The notes below the pieces were generated by a model. The model was not told the origin of the DNA. It did no database searches and saw only the letters and a program-made list of their open reading frames with translations. Of a stretch of DNA of 64,000 bases, positions 7,893 to 16,653 are shown piece after piece. The stretch lies in NCBI GenBank assembly GCA_023408075.1, contig JAEYKW010000030.1:62001-126000 (forward strand). The letters run 5' to 3'. The DNA comes from Bacillota bacterium (GTDB taxonomy: Bacteria; Bacillota; Clostridia; Christensenellales; SZUA-584). The translations under genes and the position numbers were made by a program. Each line of letters opens with the position of its first letter. Positions within the stretch are counted from its first letter, which is position 1.

Positions 7893-9293
7893 ATGAAATT
7901 TAATACGGGCATTCGTGCTCTTGGGAAGCTTTTTCGTTTTTCAAGCGAAAAAGCCGGGCCGGTGAAAATCGGCCGGGAAGCAGCCTTTAAAAAGCTGCCC
8001 AAAGCGGATGAACCGGATATCATGTATCTGGAGGAGACCCCGGCGATTCTCGCCAAAAAGAAAAAATTGACAGCTGATGAGGTCGTAAGAGCGGCAGACG
8101 GTCACCGTTTTCACGGAACGAACCACAGCCACCGGCTGACGCTCAAAAAAAGGTTTATAAGACTGCTCAAAGTTAAAGACATCACGGAAACAAACCTTGC
8201 AAGACGAAGGAGTCATCGAATTAAGCTGATTGCCGCATATACCGTCACCGGTCTTGCGATTGCGGCAGGGCTTCTCGTCTTCGTGCTGCCGGAAGGCGGC
8301 CATGCAGCCTCGGAAAAAATTGCGGAACCGGCTGTTGTGTTAAGGCACAATCCGCGCATTGAACAATTGAATATTGATGCGTCTCTGCTGAAGGTGGAGA
8401 AAAAACAGGCGCAGCTTCCCGATGCGCCCACCGTGACATCCATGTTGTTTGACGATACCACGGATACAGCAGCGACGATCATTGATGCGGCTGAGTCTGC
8501 ACCCGAGCCCACGCCCGAACCGGCGCCGACGCTCGATCCTGCGACGACGCCGATGGCTGTGGATGAGCTTGTTTCGTACTTTGTGGACGAATCGGGCAGC
8601 TACTATGATGATGCGGACTATTCCACAAATTCCTACGAGTACACGGAAGACGAGGTTTACCTGCTCGCTCAAATCATTACGAGCGAAGCGCGCGGCGAGA
8701 GCTTTGAAGGCATGGTCGCCGTTGGTAATGTCGTGATGAACCGCGTGCTCAACACCGCAGAGTTCGGTGACACGATTGCAAGGGTCGTCAAAACCGGCCA
8801 GTTCGCGTATTCGGGCCGCACGCGCCCGACGCCCGCTGCAAAACGGGCGGCAAGGGCTGTGCTGGAGGATGAGTATTGGGTGCTGCCGCAGAATGTGTAT
8901 TTCTTTAAATCGCATTCAAAGGCGGGCAAAGACTGGGGCAGAAACGATTTTTATACCGAAATAAAGAATCATTGTTTCTACCTCTACGCGTACGACGGCC
9001 GTTTTAACGGCGACGGCATTCCGCCGAAGCTGTATGAGCGCTCGTATAAGTACGCACAGTACGGGTGTACCCCGTCGGAGCGTGTGCTGCGTATTCAGCA
9101 GATGCTCAACGCAATCGGGTTCCATGTCGATGAGAACAGCCATTTCGATAAGAGAACCCGCAATGCGGTCACGCTGTTTCAGGAGACAAACAGCCTTCCT
9201 GCCGACGGCGTGGCGACGCCGGACACGGTTGCGGCGCTGATCAAGGCGTACGGCTTCGAGAGTTATCTCGCTGCCTTCGTGACAGTCGGCTAA
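7893..9293 (+). CDS. Membrane-anchored SleB-like cell-wall hydrolase with PG-binding domain (paralog 3)
   Basis: The third paralog, 466 residues. The basic cytoplasmic part (1-109) is followed by a membrane helix (about 110-132), an outer spacer ending in a short Pro/Glu/Thr tract (about 203-220), a SleB domain (about 250-365; ITSEARGES with E265, then GMVAVGNVVMNRV) and a PG_binding_1 domain (about 395-455). It is closer to paralog 1 than to paralog 2 around the active site. The same WalR-like box and promoter arrangement precede it. The three cytoplasmic tails differ in sequence, so they may direct different localisation or partner binding. Confidence 0.9.
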   Translation: MKFNTGIRALGKLFRFSSEKAGPVKIGREAAFKKLPKADEPDIMYLEETPAILAKKKKLTADEVVRAADGHRFHGTNHSHRLTLKKRFIRLLKVKDITETNLARRRSHRIKLIAAYTVTGLAIAAGLLVFVLPEGGHAASEKIAEPAVVLRHNPRIEQLNIDASLLKVEKKQAQLPDAPTVTSMLFDDTTDTAATIIDAAESAPEPTPEPAPTLDPATTPMAVDELVSYFVDESGSYYDDADYSTNSYEYTEDEVYLLAQIITSEARGESFEGMVAVGNVVMNRVLNTAEFGDTIARVVKTGQFAYSGRTRPTPAAKRAARAVLEDEYWVLPQNVYFFKSHSKAGKDWGRNDFYTEIKNHCFYLYAYDGRFNGDGIPPKLYERSYKYAQYGCTPSERVLRIQQMLNAIGFHVDENSHFDKRTRNAVTLFQETNSLPADGVATPDTVAALIKAYGFESYLAAFVTVG

Positions 9294-9363
9294 AAACATT
9301 TTCCCAAGATGCATGATATTTGAATATCCGCCGGGAAGCACCGCTTTCCGGAATCCCGAAGCG

Positions 9364-9393
9364 AAAGCCGCACCTCAAACGAGGGGCGGCTTT
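9364..9393 (+). terminator. Rho-independent terminator after SleB-like gene 3
   Basis: AAAGCCGC pairs with GCGGCTTT, extended by CCTC/GAGG across a one-base mismatch on each side, then a short T-run. Confidence 0.7.
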
Positions 9394-9448
9394 TGTGTAA
9401 TCATATGTTTATACGTTCGGTCATGCTTTATTTTTGTATTGAACTTGT

Positions 9449-10003
9449 TTATTGAATGATTGTCGCACAATTAAAATCTGATAAGAAAACAGCCTGTTCA
9501 TCGGTGAGGCTGATTTCGCCGCAATTTGTTACATCAATAAAGCCTGCCTGGCTGCCGTTTGAGCGATGGACATACAAATGGCAGCTGATGAGCCCCAAAT
9601 TATTCTCTAAATTTTGAGCCGCGATCATGCTCCCGGCACTGACTCCCACCACAACGCCGTCATTTCTCATGTAATCCTTCAATACGTTGCTGAAACCCTG
9701 CTCATTGACACGCTCCAGCAAGTATTCGGTGCTGCCTCCGCAAATATAGACAACATCAAATTGCTGCAAGCTTTCAAGAGGCATGGGCTTGTGCAAATCA
9801 TACACAACAATTTTCTCATCTTTAATACCGCACTTTAACAAGTCGTTCATACACTTTGGCAAAACGCATATGGCTCCCGGGGTAACTGCTGCCGTAGGTA
9901 TGAATAAAGCTTTGATATTTTGAGGTTGCTTTGTGAGCAGTGCTAAAAAGAAATCTTTTATGGCATCCGTTTGGAAGCCCGCCGATGTCAATAGGACTTT
10001 CAT
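9449..10003 (-). CDS. Peptidase E-like (peptidase S51 family) protein
   Basis: A 184-residue cytoplasmic protein of the S51 dipeptidase E family. YICGGSTEYLLERV (about residues 87-100) is the conserved glycine-rich loop and VVGVSAGSMIAAQN (about 118-131) is the nucleophile elbow with the catalytic Ser. E. coli peptidase E is about 229 residues and cuts Asp-X dipeptides; this shorter form resembles the Bacillota proteins annotated as 'type 1 glutamine amidotransferase-like' S51 members, so the substrate is uncertain. I chose the inner ATG (10003) because AAAGGA lies just before it; an ATG 15 bases upstream (10018) is the alternative. No operon partner. Confidence 0.8.
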   Translation of the reverse strand: MKVLLTSAGFQTDAIKDFFLALLTKQPQNIKALFIPTAAVTPGAICVLPKCMNDLLKCGIKDEKIVVYDLHKPMPLESLQQFDVVYICGGSTEYLLERVNEQGFSNVLKDYMRNDGVVVGVSAGSMIAAQNLENNLGLISCHLYVHRSNGSQAGFIDVTNCGEISLTDEQAVFLSDFNCATIIQ

Positions 10004-10177
10004 AATCTTTCCTTTCATTTGTAATTAAACATATGTTAAATAACGGCACGCCAATAAATTTTGATTGCCATGGTTCTTTATACAGAAATTGTAGATAGTA
10101 TATCAAATTTTGTTATAAAATACCATGGCGATGACTTTGTTTCGCTGCGTGATGGAAAGGAGGGGCAAAAGAAACTC

Positions 10178-11275
10178 TCAGGTGCCGAGCAAACGCCGCA
10201 GTTGCCCCAGCGCGCGCATGTCGCCCGCATATGCCGACTTGGCCAGCTCGTCGAGCGTCTCCTTGTCGGCGGAGCGGGGCAGCACGGCGCCCGTGGACAG
10301 CTGCTCATACATATCCCGCAAAATATCGCTCTGCTGATAGATGTCGAGGTTCGGTTTCACCGGAAAAACGCCGAGCGGCTCGAGCTTGCTCTGGGCGCTG
10401 TCGCTCAGCAGATATGTGAGAAAGCTCTCGGATGTCGCCTGACGCAGTTCATCTTCGCTGCGCGTGATGCCAATCATCTGCACCATATCGGTATAAGGGC
10501 CGATGGCATAGGCCGCAAACGGCGGCACGTCGCCCTGCGTGAACGACTCGCTCGCTTCAAACAGCTGCCGGTGCGACGCGATCAGCATGCCCTTGTCTCC
10601 CGCGCAAAAAGACGCAAACCCATCCTGCCAGTCCGCCTCGAGGTTCAGCGCCGCGTCGGGCGGGTCCGGCTCGCCCCATGTGGAAACCTGCGGCTTTTCG
10701 GCTTCGGGGTAGGTATGAACCGCAAGCGCGGGCAGCGCCGTGTAGCCCTCTTCCGAATCGAAGCAGACACCGATCTGCGAGGCTGAGAGCAGCGCTTCCG
10801 GGCGCAGGCCCCAGCCGGACGCGAGATCAATGCCGCTTTCCGCAAGCATATCGGTATTCACCAGCAGACAATAGCCGCCGCACATATACGGGTAAGCGGT
10901 ATCGGGCAGCCCGTCGAATATGGTGGTCTCGGAGGGCAGAGCGGCAAAATCGAGCGCCGGCTTGGTGCCGTACGGGTATGAGACGATGTCGGGCCTCTCG
11001 CCGTTCTCCAGCGCCTTCAGCGCCTGTTCGGCAGTCAAGGTGCGCATTTCAATGAAAACGTGCGGATTCTGCCCCTCAAACTGCGTGATGCGCTTTTGCA
11101 GGAATGCCGCGCCCGACGAGCCGCCGGTCCGCCAGTCGGGAATGTGCCAAAGCGAAAGTATGCCCTGAAAGTACGGCTTCGGGGGCAGCTTTTCATAATA
11201 GGAGAGTATCAGCCATGGTGAGAGACAGATGAGTATCAGCGCCAACGCGCATAAAAAATAAGCAACAGGCTTCAT
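10178..11275 (-). CDS. Membrane-anchored extracellular solute-binding protein (type 1)
   Basis: A 365-residue protein with an N-terminal hydrophobic helix (about 4-25) and no lipobox cysteine, so it is probably tethered by an uncleaved anchor. The rest looks like the carbohydrate-binding SBP_bac_1 fold: an early ILSLWHIPDW strand, RITQFEGQNPHVFIEM, RPDIVSYPYGT and the late LLSDSAQSKLEPLGVFPVK region. These proteins normally pass sugars to an ABC permease, but no permease or ATPase lies beside it. It may serve a transporter elsewhere or act as a sensor. The 159 bases after its stop contain no gene. Confidence 0.75.
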   Translation of the reverse strand: MKPVAYFLCALALILICLSPWLILSYYEKLPPKPYFQGILSLWHIPDWRTGGSSGAAFLQKRITQFEGQNPHVFIEMRTLTAEQALKALENGERPDIVSYPYGTKPALDFAALPSETTIFDGLPDTAYPYMCGGYCLLVNTDMLAESGIDLASGWGLRPEALLSASQIGVCFDSEEGYTALPALAVHTYPEAEKPQVSTWGEPDPPDAALNLEADWQDGFASFCAGDKGMLIASHRQLFEASESFTQGDVPPFAAYAIGPYTDMVQMIGITRSEDELRQATSESFLTYLLSDSAQSKLEPLGVFPVKPNLDIYQQSDILRDMYEQLSTGAVLPRSADKETLDELAKSAYAGDMRALGQLRRLLGT

Positions 11276-11615
11276 GAAGACACCTCTTACTTATTTATAC
11301 TTGCGACATTGCGGATTCATTCGGCTTGCCGCTATGATCGGGTTCATTTTGCATGGGGCAGAGCCGCTGCAATCTCTTGAACAGCTCCGGGCGGCTGACA
11401 AGGTTCAACATGTCATCGCCATGAAGCAACTCATTGGGTCATTCGGTCCGCCGCACAGTCATCCGCACTGCGGACTGAAATCCCATGTCATAAACGTTTT
11501 GTCATGGGATGTGCTTCGCTTCTTGGTTGCGTCGCTTAACCTTGGCGTGACAGGGAGTTATCTTTATAAAAATAATCTCATCTTTCAAAAGCATCAATCT
11601 GTGATTCGTGAACAA
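11276..11615. repeat. Gap with a diverged copy of the 300-bp repeat
   Basis: No gene seen. About 11400-11560 shows the core words of the repeat family of 17339-17627: a 'gtccgccgcacagtcatcc'-type arm facing 'gcggactg', then 'aaatcccatg', 'gttttgtcatgggat' and 'gtgcttcgcttc'. It has drifted and lacks the full ends. Confidence 0.5.
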
Positions 11616-12563
11616 TCATTTGATTAATGACAGGCCAAGCATGGCCGCGCCGATGATTCCCGCGTCGTTGCCCGAAACGGCGAGCTTGATATCCGCGTAT
11701 TTCTGGCCCGCGAATATGCCTTTGTGTTCGCTCGCCTTGATGACGCGCTGCAGCAGAAAATCTCCCGCGCCCGAAACACCGCCGCCGAGCGCAATGATAT
11801 CGGGGTCGAGCATATTCTCAATGGTGCCGATACCCATCGCGAGGTACTTCACGTACTCATCCACGATGGCAAGCGCGATATGATCGCCTTCCTTGGCGCA
11901 GTCGAGCACGAGCTTGGCGGTCACCTTGTGCAGGTCGCCTTCCGCGAGGTGGTGCAGGCGGCTTTCGGGGCGCTCGATCACGCAGCGCCGTCCCTGCCGT
12001 ATCAGCGCGGTCGCCGTGGTGTATGTTTCCAGGCAGCCCTTGTTGCCGCAGGTGCAGGGGACGCCGTCCGGCACGATCTCGATATGCCCGAGCTCGCCGC
12101 CCATGCCGTGCGCGCCGCTGAACGGCTTGCCGTTGATAATAATGCCGCTGCCAAGGCCCGTGCCGAGCGTTAAGAGCACGCCCACATCGCTGCCCTTGAG
12201 CGCGCCGAGGTGATACTCGTACACGGCGGCCACTGTGGCGTCGTTATCCGCAAAAACGGGGACATCTATATGCTTTTTCATTTCCGCTTCAAGCGGCACA
12301 TCGATCCAGTAAAGGTTGACGGCTGTGGCAATACCCTTGCGCGCGAACCCCGGTATGCCGATGCCGATACCCGCGATCTGCCCGATCGGTATGCCGTTTT
12401 TCCCGGCGAGGCTGATGATGGCTCCCGCCATATCGCCGATGACCTGCTCATAGCCGCGCTCCACGCCCGTGGGCATGCTTGTTTTGCACACAAGGGAGAG
12501 GTTCTCGTCCACAAGCCCCGCCTTAATCCCCGTGCCTCCAAGATCGATTCCTGCCAGATACAT
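11616..12563 (-). CDS. glcK: ROK family glucokinase
   Basis: A 315-residue ROK sugar kinase, the family's normal length. The ATP-binding motif AGIDLGGTGIKAGLVDE is at residues 4-20, the catalytic Asp lies in VFADNDATVAA (about 107), and the zinc site has the His of GELGHIEIV plus the CTCGNKGCLET cysteines (about 155-185). It phosphorylates glucose to glucose-6-phosphate in the cytoplasm. It follows hprK by 46 bases in the operon HAD-hprK-glcK, linking sugar phosphorylation with catabolite control; ROK glucokinase next to hprK is functionally sensible. A regulatory ROK with a helix-turn-helix is excluded because there is no N-terminal DNA-binding domain. Confidence 0.88.
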   Translation of the reverse strand: MYLAGIDLGGTGIKAGLVDENLSLVCKTSMPTGVERGYEQVIGDMAGAIISLAGKNGIPIGQIAGIGIGIPGFARKGIATAVNLYWIDVPLEAEMKKHIDVPVFADNDATVAAVYEYHLGALKGSDVGVLLTLGTGLGSGIIINGKPFSGAHGMGGELGHIEIVPDGVPCTCGNKGCLETYTTATALIRQGRRCVIERPESRLHHLAEGDLHKVTAKLVLDCAKEGDHIALAIVDEYVKYLAMGIGTIENMLDPDIIALGGGVSGAGDFLLQRVIKASEHKGIFAGQKYADIKLAVSGNDAGIIGAAMLGLSLIK

Positions 12564-12609
12564 AAGTTACTCCTCACAATTTTATGAAATAATGCGATAT
12601 TCGCTTTTC

Positions 12610-13557
12610 TTACGGTGCCGGGCAAGAACCTTTCATGCTGTCGGGTGCGATGATGCTTAAGAGCTTGCTGTCGAGCTGCTCTGCGGTAATCTGTCCCATG
12701 CATTTGAGACGGTAGTTCATGGCGGCCACCTCAATGATGATGGCAAGGTTTCGGCCGGGCCGCACCGGGATTGTGATGATGGGTATTTTGACGCCGAGCA
12801 GCGTGATGTATTCCGAAGAAAGGCCGAGCCGGTCGATATTCGCCGGGTCGCCGAGCTCCAGATTCACGGCAAGCTCGATGGACTTTTCCACAAGTACCGC
12901 GCCGATGCCGTACAGCGTGCGCACATCGATGATGCCAAGGCCGCGAATCTCCATCATATGGCGGATGACCTCGGGGGACTGGCCGATAAGCTGATTGTCC
13001 GACAGCTTGATGATCTCGACCACATCGTCCGCCACAAGCCTGTGGCCGCGCTTGACAAGCTCCAGCGCCGTTTCGCTTTTGCCGACGCCCGAATCGCCCA
13101 TCAGCAGTATGCCCACGCCATAGACGTCCATAAGGCCTGCGTGGCGCGATATGCTCGGTGCCAGCACCTTATCGAGATACACCGTCGTCTTATGGCTCAA
13201 TTTCGTGGTGGTCAGGCCGGACATCAATATCGGCGTGTTGTATTTTTTGGCAGCCTCGATCATTTCGGGGGGCGGCGTTAAATTACGCCCGATCAGCACG
13301 CATGGCATTTGGCTTGCAAAATATTTGTCGAGCCGTTCACGTTTGAGCTCGGGATCGAGATTTTGCAGATACGTCATCTCGACCATGCCGAAAAGCTGCA
13401 AACGGTTAACGGCGAAATACTCGAAGAAACCGGCCATCTGCAGCCCGGGTCTGTTTAAATCCGAGGTATTGATGTCGATGGTATCCGCGTCGCCCCTGTA
13501 AATGATATTGAGGTTTAAATCGCGGGCCAGATCATCAATCTTGAGCTTGGTTTTCAT
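12610..13557 (-). CDS. hprK: HPr kinase/phosphorylase
   Basis: A 315-residue bifunctional HPr(Ser) kinase/phosphorylase. The N-terminal domain (1-130) precedes a Walker A loop GDSGVGKSE (G154-S161) and the HprK signature MEIRGLGIIDVRTLYGIGAV. It phosphorylates Ser46 of HPr when glycolytic intermediates are high and removes the phosphate otherwise, which drives CcpA-dependent carbon catabolite control in Bacillota. Its start overlaps the end of the HAD gene by 23 bases, so the two are translationally coupled. The glucokinase gene follows. hprK often neighbours lgt; here it does not. Confidence 0.95.
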   Translation of the reverse strand: MKTKLKIDDLARDLNLNIIYRGDADTIDINTSDLNRPGLQMAGFFEYFAVNRLQLFGMVEMTYLQNLDPELKRERLDKYFASQMPCVLIGRNLTPPPEMIEAAKKYNTPILMSGLTTTKLSHKTTVYLDKVLAPSISRHAGLMDVYGVGILLMGDSGVGKSETALELVKRGHRLVADDVVEIIKLSDNQLIGQSPEVIRHMMEIRGLGIIDVRTLYGIGAVLVEKSIELAVNLELGDPANIDRLGLSSEYITLLGVKIPIITIPVRPGRNLAIIIEVAAMNYRLKCMGQITAEQLDSKLLSIIAPDSMKGSCPAP

Positions 13558-14353
13558 TCTGTGCCTCCAGAATAAATTTTTCTATGACATCAGCGACACC
13601 GCCCTCATCGTTTGAGGGACAGATATAGCCGGCGGCTTGCTTGGTGATGAGGGTGGCGTTGGCCACGGCCACACCCAGCCCGGCGGCTTTGATCATCGGG
13701 ATGTCGATCTCGGCGTCGCCGATCGCGATGGTTTCCGATTCCTTTATGCCGTAGTACTGAGCCACAAACTTAAGCGCGTCACCCTTGCTGACGCCGGGAC
13801 TCGAAAATTCGAGGTAGGTCGGCTTGGAGCGGTTGATGTTGAGCATAGGAAACTTCTCTTTCGCCGCCGTTTGCAGATCGTTCATACGTTCCGGATCGGA
13901 TATCAGCAGTATCTTGGGCGTATGAATCTCTTTAAGCGCCAGCAGGCCCGGCATCTCAACGCCTTTAAAACCGTTGGCGTTCTCGTAGCCTGTCAGGTAC
14001 TTGTTCTTTTCGTGGTAAACGAGGTCGCCGTCAATATACACCTGAAAATGCACCCCGTTGTCCTGCGCAAAGGCCACAAGCTCTTTGGCAATCGCCGGGT
14101 CCATCGTCTGCCTGTACAGGCACCGGCCGTCACCGTCGTATATTTCCGCACCGCCGGTGGTGATCATTGCCGTTTTCAGCCCGAGTTCGTCGTAGAAACG
14201 GCGTGAGCCCTTCAATATTCTTCCCGTGCAGAGCACGATATATATCCCCAAATCCACCGCTTTGGTTATGGCGCCGCTGACGCGGGCGGGGATGTGAAGC
14301 GAGCTATCCAGCAGCGTGTCGTCAAGGTCAATTGCAATCAGTTTAAAGGTCAT
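13535..14353 (-). CDS. Cof-type HAD-IIB family hydrolase
   Basis: A 272-residue haloacid dehalogenase phosphatase of the Cof/IIB type. Motif I is IAIDLDDTLLDSS (residues 5-17, nucleophile Asp9 or so), motif II the Thr of VLCTGR, motif III includes SKGDALKFVAQYYGI, and motif IV is AIGDAEIDIPMIKAAG. The C2B cap sits between motifs II and III. These enzymes dephosphorylate sugar phosphates or FMN-like cofactors. The start at 14353 is set by CCGGAGGAAAA just upstream; the frame stays open further but without a ribosome site. First gene of the HAD-hprK-glcK unit, divergent from the carboxypeptidase gene. Confidence 0.88.
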   Translation of the reverse strand: MTFKLIAIDLDDTLLDSSLHIPARVSGAITKAVDLGIYIVLCTGRILKGSRRFYDELGLKTAMITTGGAEIYDGDGRCLYRQTMDPAIAKELVAFAQDNGVHFQVYIDGDLVYHEKNKYLTGYENANGFKGVEMPGLLALKEIHTPKILLISDPERMNDLQTAAKEKFPMLNINRSKPTYLEFSSPGVSKGDALKFVAQYYGIKESETIAIGDAEIDIPMIKAAGLGVAVANATLITKQAAGYICPSNDEGGVADVIEKFILEAQNENQAQD

Positions 14354-14486
14354 TTTTCCTCCGGTGTCCATCCATGATGTACTTAAAATTTTACTGCATA
14401 CATTATACATGTTACTGTGTATTTTGAAAACATCGAAAATTATCGGCTGCCAAATCTTCACCAAATCAAGACCTTTGCCGTTTTTC

Positions 14487-14515
14487 TTCACAAAACGGGG
14501 CTAAGCTGTTATACT
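14487..14515 (+). promoter_or_regulatory. Promoter of the carboxypeptidase gene
   Basis: TTCACA at 14487-14492, a 17-bp spacer and TATACT at 14510-14515. Downstream lies a GC-rich palindrome, ACCGGCC-C-GGCCGGT (about 14526-14540), in the leader. Confidence 0.55.
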
Positions 14516-14568
14516 ATCAGAGAATACCGGCCCGGCCGGTGCAGTGACCATAAAAGGAGTATGACAAT

Positions 14569-15990
14569 TTGAAAAAAACAACAGCAGTCTGTTTGGTGAT
14601 ATGTCTGGTGCTGTCGATGTTCTTGAGCTCGGCTCTGGCAGCGGCACCGTATGAAGAAGAAGTCAAGCCCAATGCCGTGATGCTGCTCGATGCAGCGACA
14701 GGGCAGGTGCTCTATGAAAAGAACGCGGATGAGCAGATTTATCCGGCCAGCACCACGAAGATATTAACGTGCATTCTCGCACTCGAAAAAGGCAATCTCG
14801 ACGATATGGTGACCATCGGCGAGGACGGCGACTGGACGGGCTCCGGGTATTCGCTGATGGGACTCAAAAAAGGCCAGAAGATTTCGTTAAGAGAGCTGAT
14901 TTACGGCATGATGCTGATATCGGGCAACGATGCGGCGGCGGCCATTGCGGTGCATCTCGGCGGTTCCATCGAAGGCTTTGCCGATATGATGAACCAAAAA
15001 GCTCAGGAGCTCGGTATGACGGGCTCGCATTTCTTAACGCCGCACGGCGTGGATACCGATGGCCATTATGTGACGGCACGCGATATGGCGACGCTCTCGC
15101 TGTACGCGATGAAAAACGAGCAGTTTATGGAGATCGTGGGGTCGTCTTCGTACGAATTTCCTTCCATGAACTTCACCGAAGAAAAACAGAAGCAAAACAC
15201 CAACAAGCTGTTGATCAGCGATGTGCCTGAAGGTGAGACGAACTATTACTACGAGTATACCACAGGCATCAAAACCGGTGCGACGCCCAAGGCGTACCGC
15301 TGTCTCGTGAGCTCGGCGGAAAAGGACGGCATGAAGCTGCTGTGCCTGATTTACGGCGACGAAACGGGGGACGGCACGCAGCGCTGGCCTCTCGCGAAGA
15401 GCCTGTTTGAATACGGCTTCAACACCTACGAAACGGTAGATATAAAGTCACTGATTGCCAATGTGCCCGTGAGCGTGAACGTGGCGAACGCATCGCCTGA
15501 CGACTCGCAGGGCGGTGCGCTGACGTTAAACGCGGCTTATGAAGGCGTCGATCTGGTTACGATGGACAAAGAAAAGGCCGAGGCAATCAAATCCGGCGGA
15601 CTTACGGCCCAGGTGGCGCTGGCCAGCGGTGAGACGCTGCAGGCACCCGTAAAAATGGGGGACAGCGTCGGCACGGTGAAATACGTGGACGCAAACGGCG
15701 AAACGGTGGCTGAGGCACCGCTGACCGCTTCAAGAGACGTATATGTGGATGCGGGAATCATCAATGAGCCGCAGGACGTGACATCCGCAGAGCCCACGCT
15801 TCCGCAGACGCAGACCGCGAGCCCCGGCATCGGTTCGTGGATATGGTATGCGGCAGGCGGTGTGCTGCTGGTGCTGGCGGTCATCTTTGTGGTTGGCCTT
15901 ACGCGCGCATATAACCAGCGCAAAAAGCGCAGGAAGCGCAATTATGCGCAGAGACGGCCCGCGACACGGTCGGGCCGCAGGAGTTCATAA
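14569..15990 (+). CDS. D-alanyl-D-alanine carboxypeptidase (serine-type, DacF-like)
   Basis: A 473-residue low-molecular-weight penicillin-binding protein. It has a signal peptide (1-24, ending SSALA), the S-x-x-K motif PASTTK (S61/K64), S-G-N at 118-120 and K-T-G at 235-237, then a PBP5_C-like beta domain (about 285-400) and, unusually for the family, a C-terminal membrane helix (about 424-446) followed by a very basic tail. It trims the terminal D-Ala from stem peptides outside the cell. The start is TTG at 14569: AAAGGAG is well spaced to it, and the nearer ATG at 14561 meets a stop at once. A terminator follows. Confidence 0.92.
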   Translation: MKKTTAVCLVICLVLSMFLSSALAAAPYEEEVKPNAVMLLDAATGQVLYEKNADEQIYPASTTKILTCILALEKGNLDDMVTIGEDGDWTGSGYSLMGLKKGQKISLRELIYGMMLISGNDAAAAIAVHLGGSIEGFADMMNQKAQELGMTGSHFLTPHGVDTDGHYVTARDMATLSLYAMKNEQFMEIVGSSSYEFPSMNFTEEKQKQNTNKLLISDVPEGETNYYYEYTTGIKTGATPKAYRCLVSSAEKDGMKLLCLIYGDETGDGTQRWPLAKSLFEYGFNTYETVDIKSLIANVPVSVNVANASPDDSQGGALTLNAAYEGVDLVTMDKEKAEAIKSGGLTAQVALASGETLQAPVKMGDSVGTVKYVDANGETVAEAPLTASRDVYVDAGIINEPQDVTSAEPTLPQTQTASPGIGSWIWYAAGGVLLVLAVIFVVGLTRAYNQRKKRRKRNYAQRRPATRSGRRSS

Positions 15991-16000
15991 ATAGGATGCG

Positions 16001-16027
16001 AAAGGGCGATGATAAATCGCCCTTTTT
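16001..16027 (+). terminator. Rho-independent terminator after the carboxypeptidase
   Basis: AAAGGGCGAT pairs perfectly with ATCGCCCTTT around GATAA, followed by a T-run. A similar stem (AAGGGCGAT...ATCGCCCT) recurs at about 17277-17314 after the ECF gene, there with a longer loop and no T-run. Confidence 0.85.
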
Positions 16028-16161
16028 ATTAAAATGGAAATCAATGTATTGCGATCGGATATGTATGAATTCTATAACAATCGAAGGCATTATGCTCTGA
16101 CGAGTATAATGGATATTTCATTATATGGACGTTTTTTGGCGGTTGAAAGGAAAATAAGGGC

Positions 16162-16653
16162 ATGAGATCGAAACGTATCGTCCTTGTGTCTCATTGCGTA
16201 TTGAACCAGAATTCAGTTCTTGAAGGCTGGGAGAGAGCAAGAGGCGCATATCCGGTGGTGAGAGCATTCATCGATGCCGGTATTGGCATTGTCCAGCTGC
16301 CGTGCCCGGAGTTAATAAGTTGCGGTTTGTGCCGCCCTCCGCGCAGCAGGGACGACTATGATACAGCCGAGTACAGAACGCTTTGCAAAGAATTGCTCAA
16401 GCCATACATTATCCAACTGCGTGAATATAAAAAAAACGGCTATGAGCTTGTCGGGCTGTGTGCGATTGAGAGCAGCCCAACCTGTTCGATGAGCGGGGAT
16501 CGCGGCGTCCTTATGGATGAACTGCTTTTGATGCTTGAAGCGGAAGATATCGCTTTGCCATATATTGAGATCCCTGAGACGTATCGGGAAGGCGGCTCAA
16601 GCACGGAACTCGAAGAGAAAATCTATGAATTTATTGGAGGTAAAACGAAATGA
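16162..16653 (+). CDS. TudS-related putative desulfidase (CD3072 family)
   Basis: A 163-residue protein related to DUF523/TudS iron-sulfur thiouracil desulfidases. The conserved cysteines sit in VSHCVLNQN (about residue 12), LPCPEL (about 50) and SSPTCS (about 112), matching the three-Cys cluster ligands of the family. It resembles the C. difficile CD3072 family, which is paired with an ECF S component, and the same pair occurs here: the next gene starts 4 bases before this stop. By inference the pair imports and desulfurates a thio-base or other sulfur compound. A possible promoter (TTGCGA-18-TATAAC, about 16039-16077) lies upstream. Confidence 0.8.
   Translation: MRSKRIVLVSHCVLNQNSVLEGWERARGAYPVVRAFIDAGIGIVQLPCPELISCGLCRPPRSRDDYDTAEYRTLCKELLKPYIIQLREYKKNGYELVGLCAIESSPTCSMSGDRGVLMDELLLMLEAEDIALPYIEIPETYREGGSSTELEEKIYEFIGGKTK

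Noticed and set aside
14526..14540. GC-rich palindrome ACCGGCC-C-GGCCGGT as an operator
   Set aside because: Single copy, downstream of the -10 and without a known regulator match; kept only as a note in the promoter entry.
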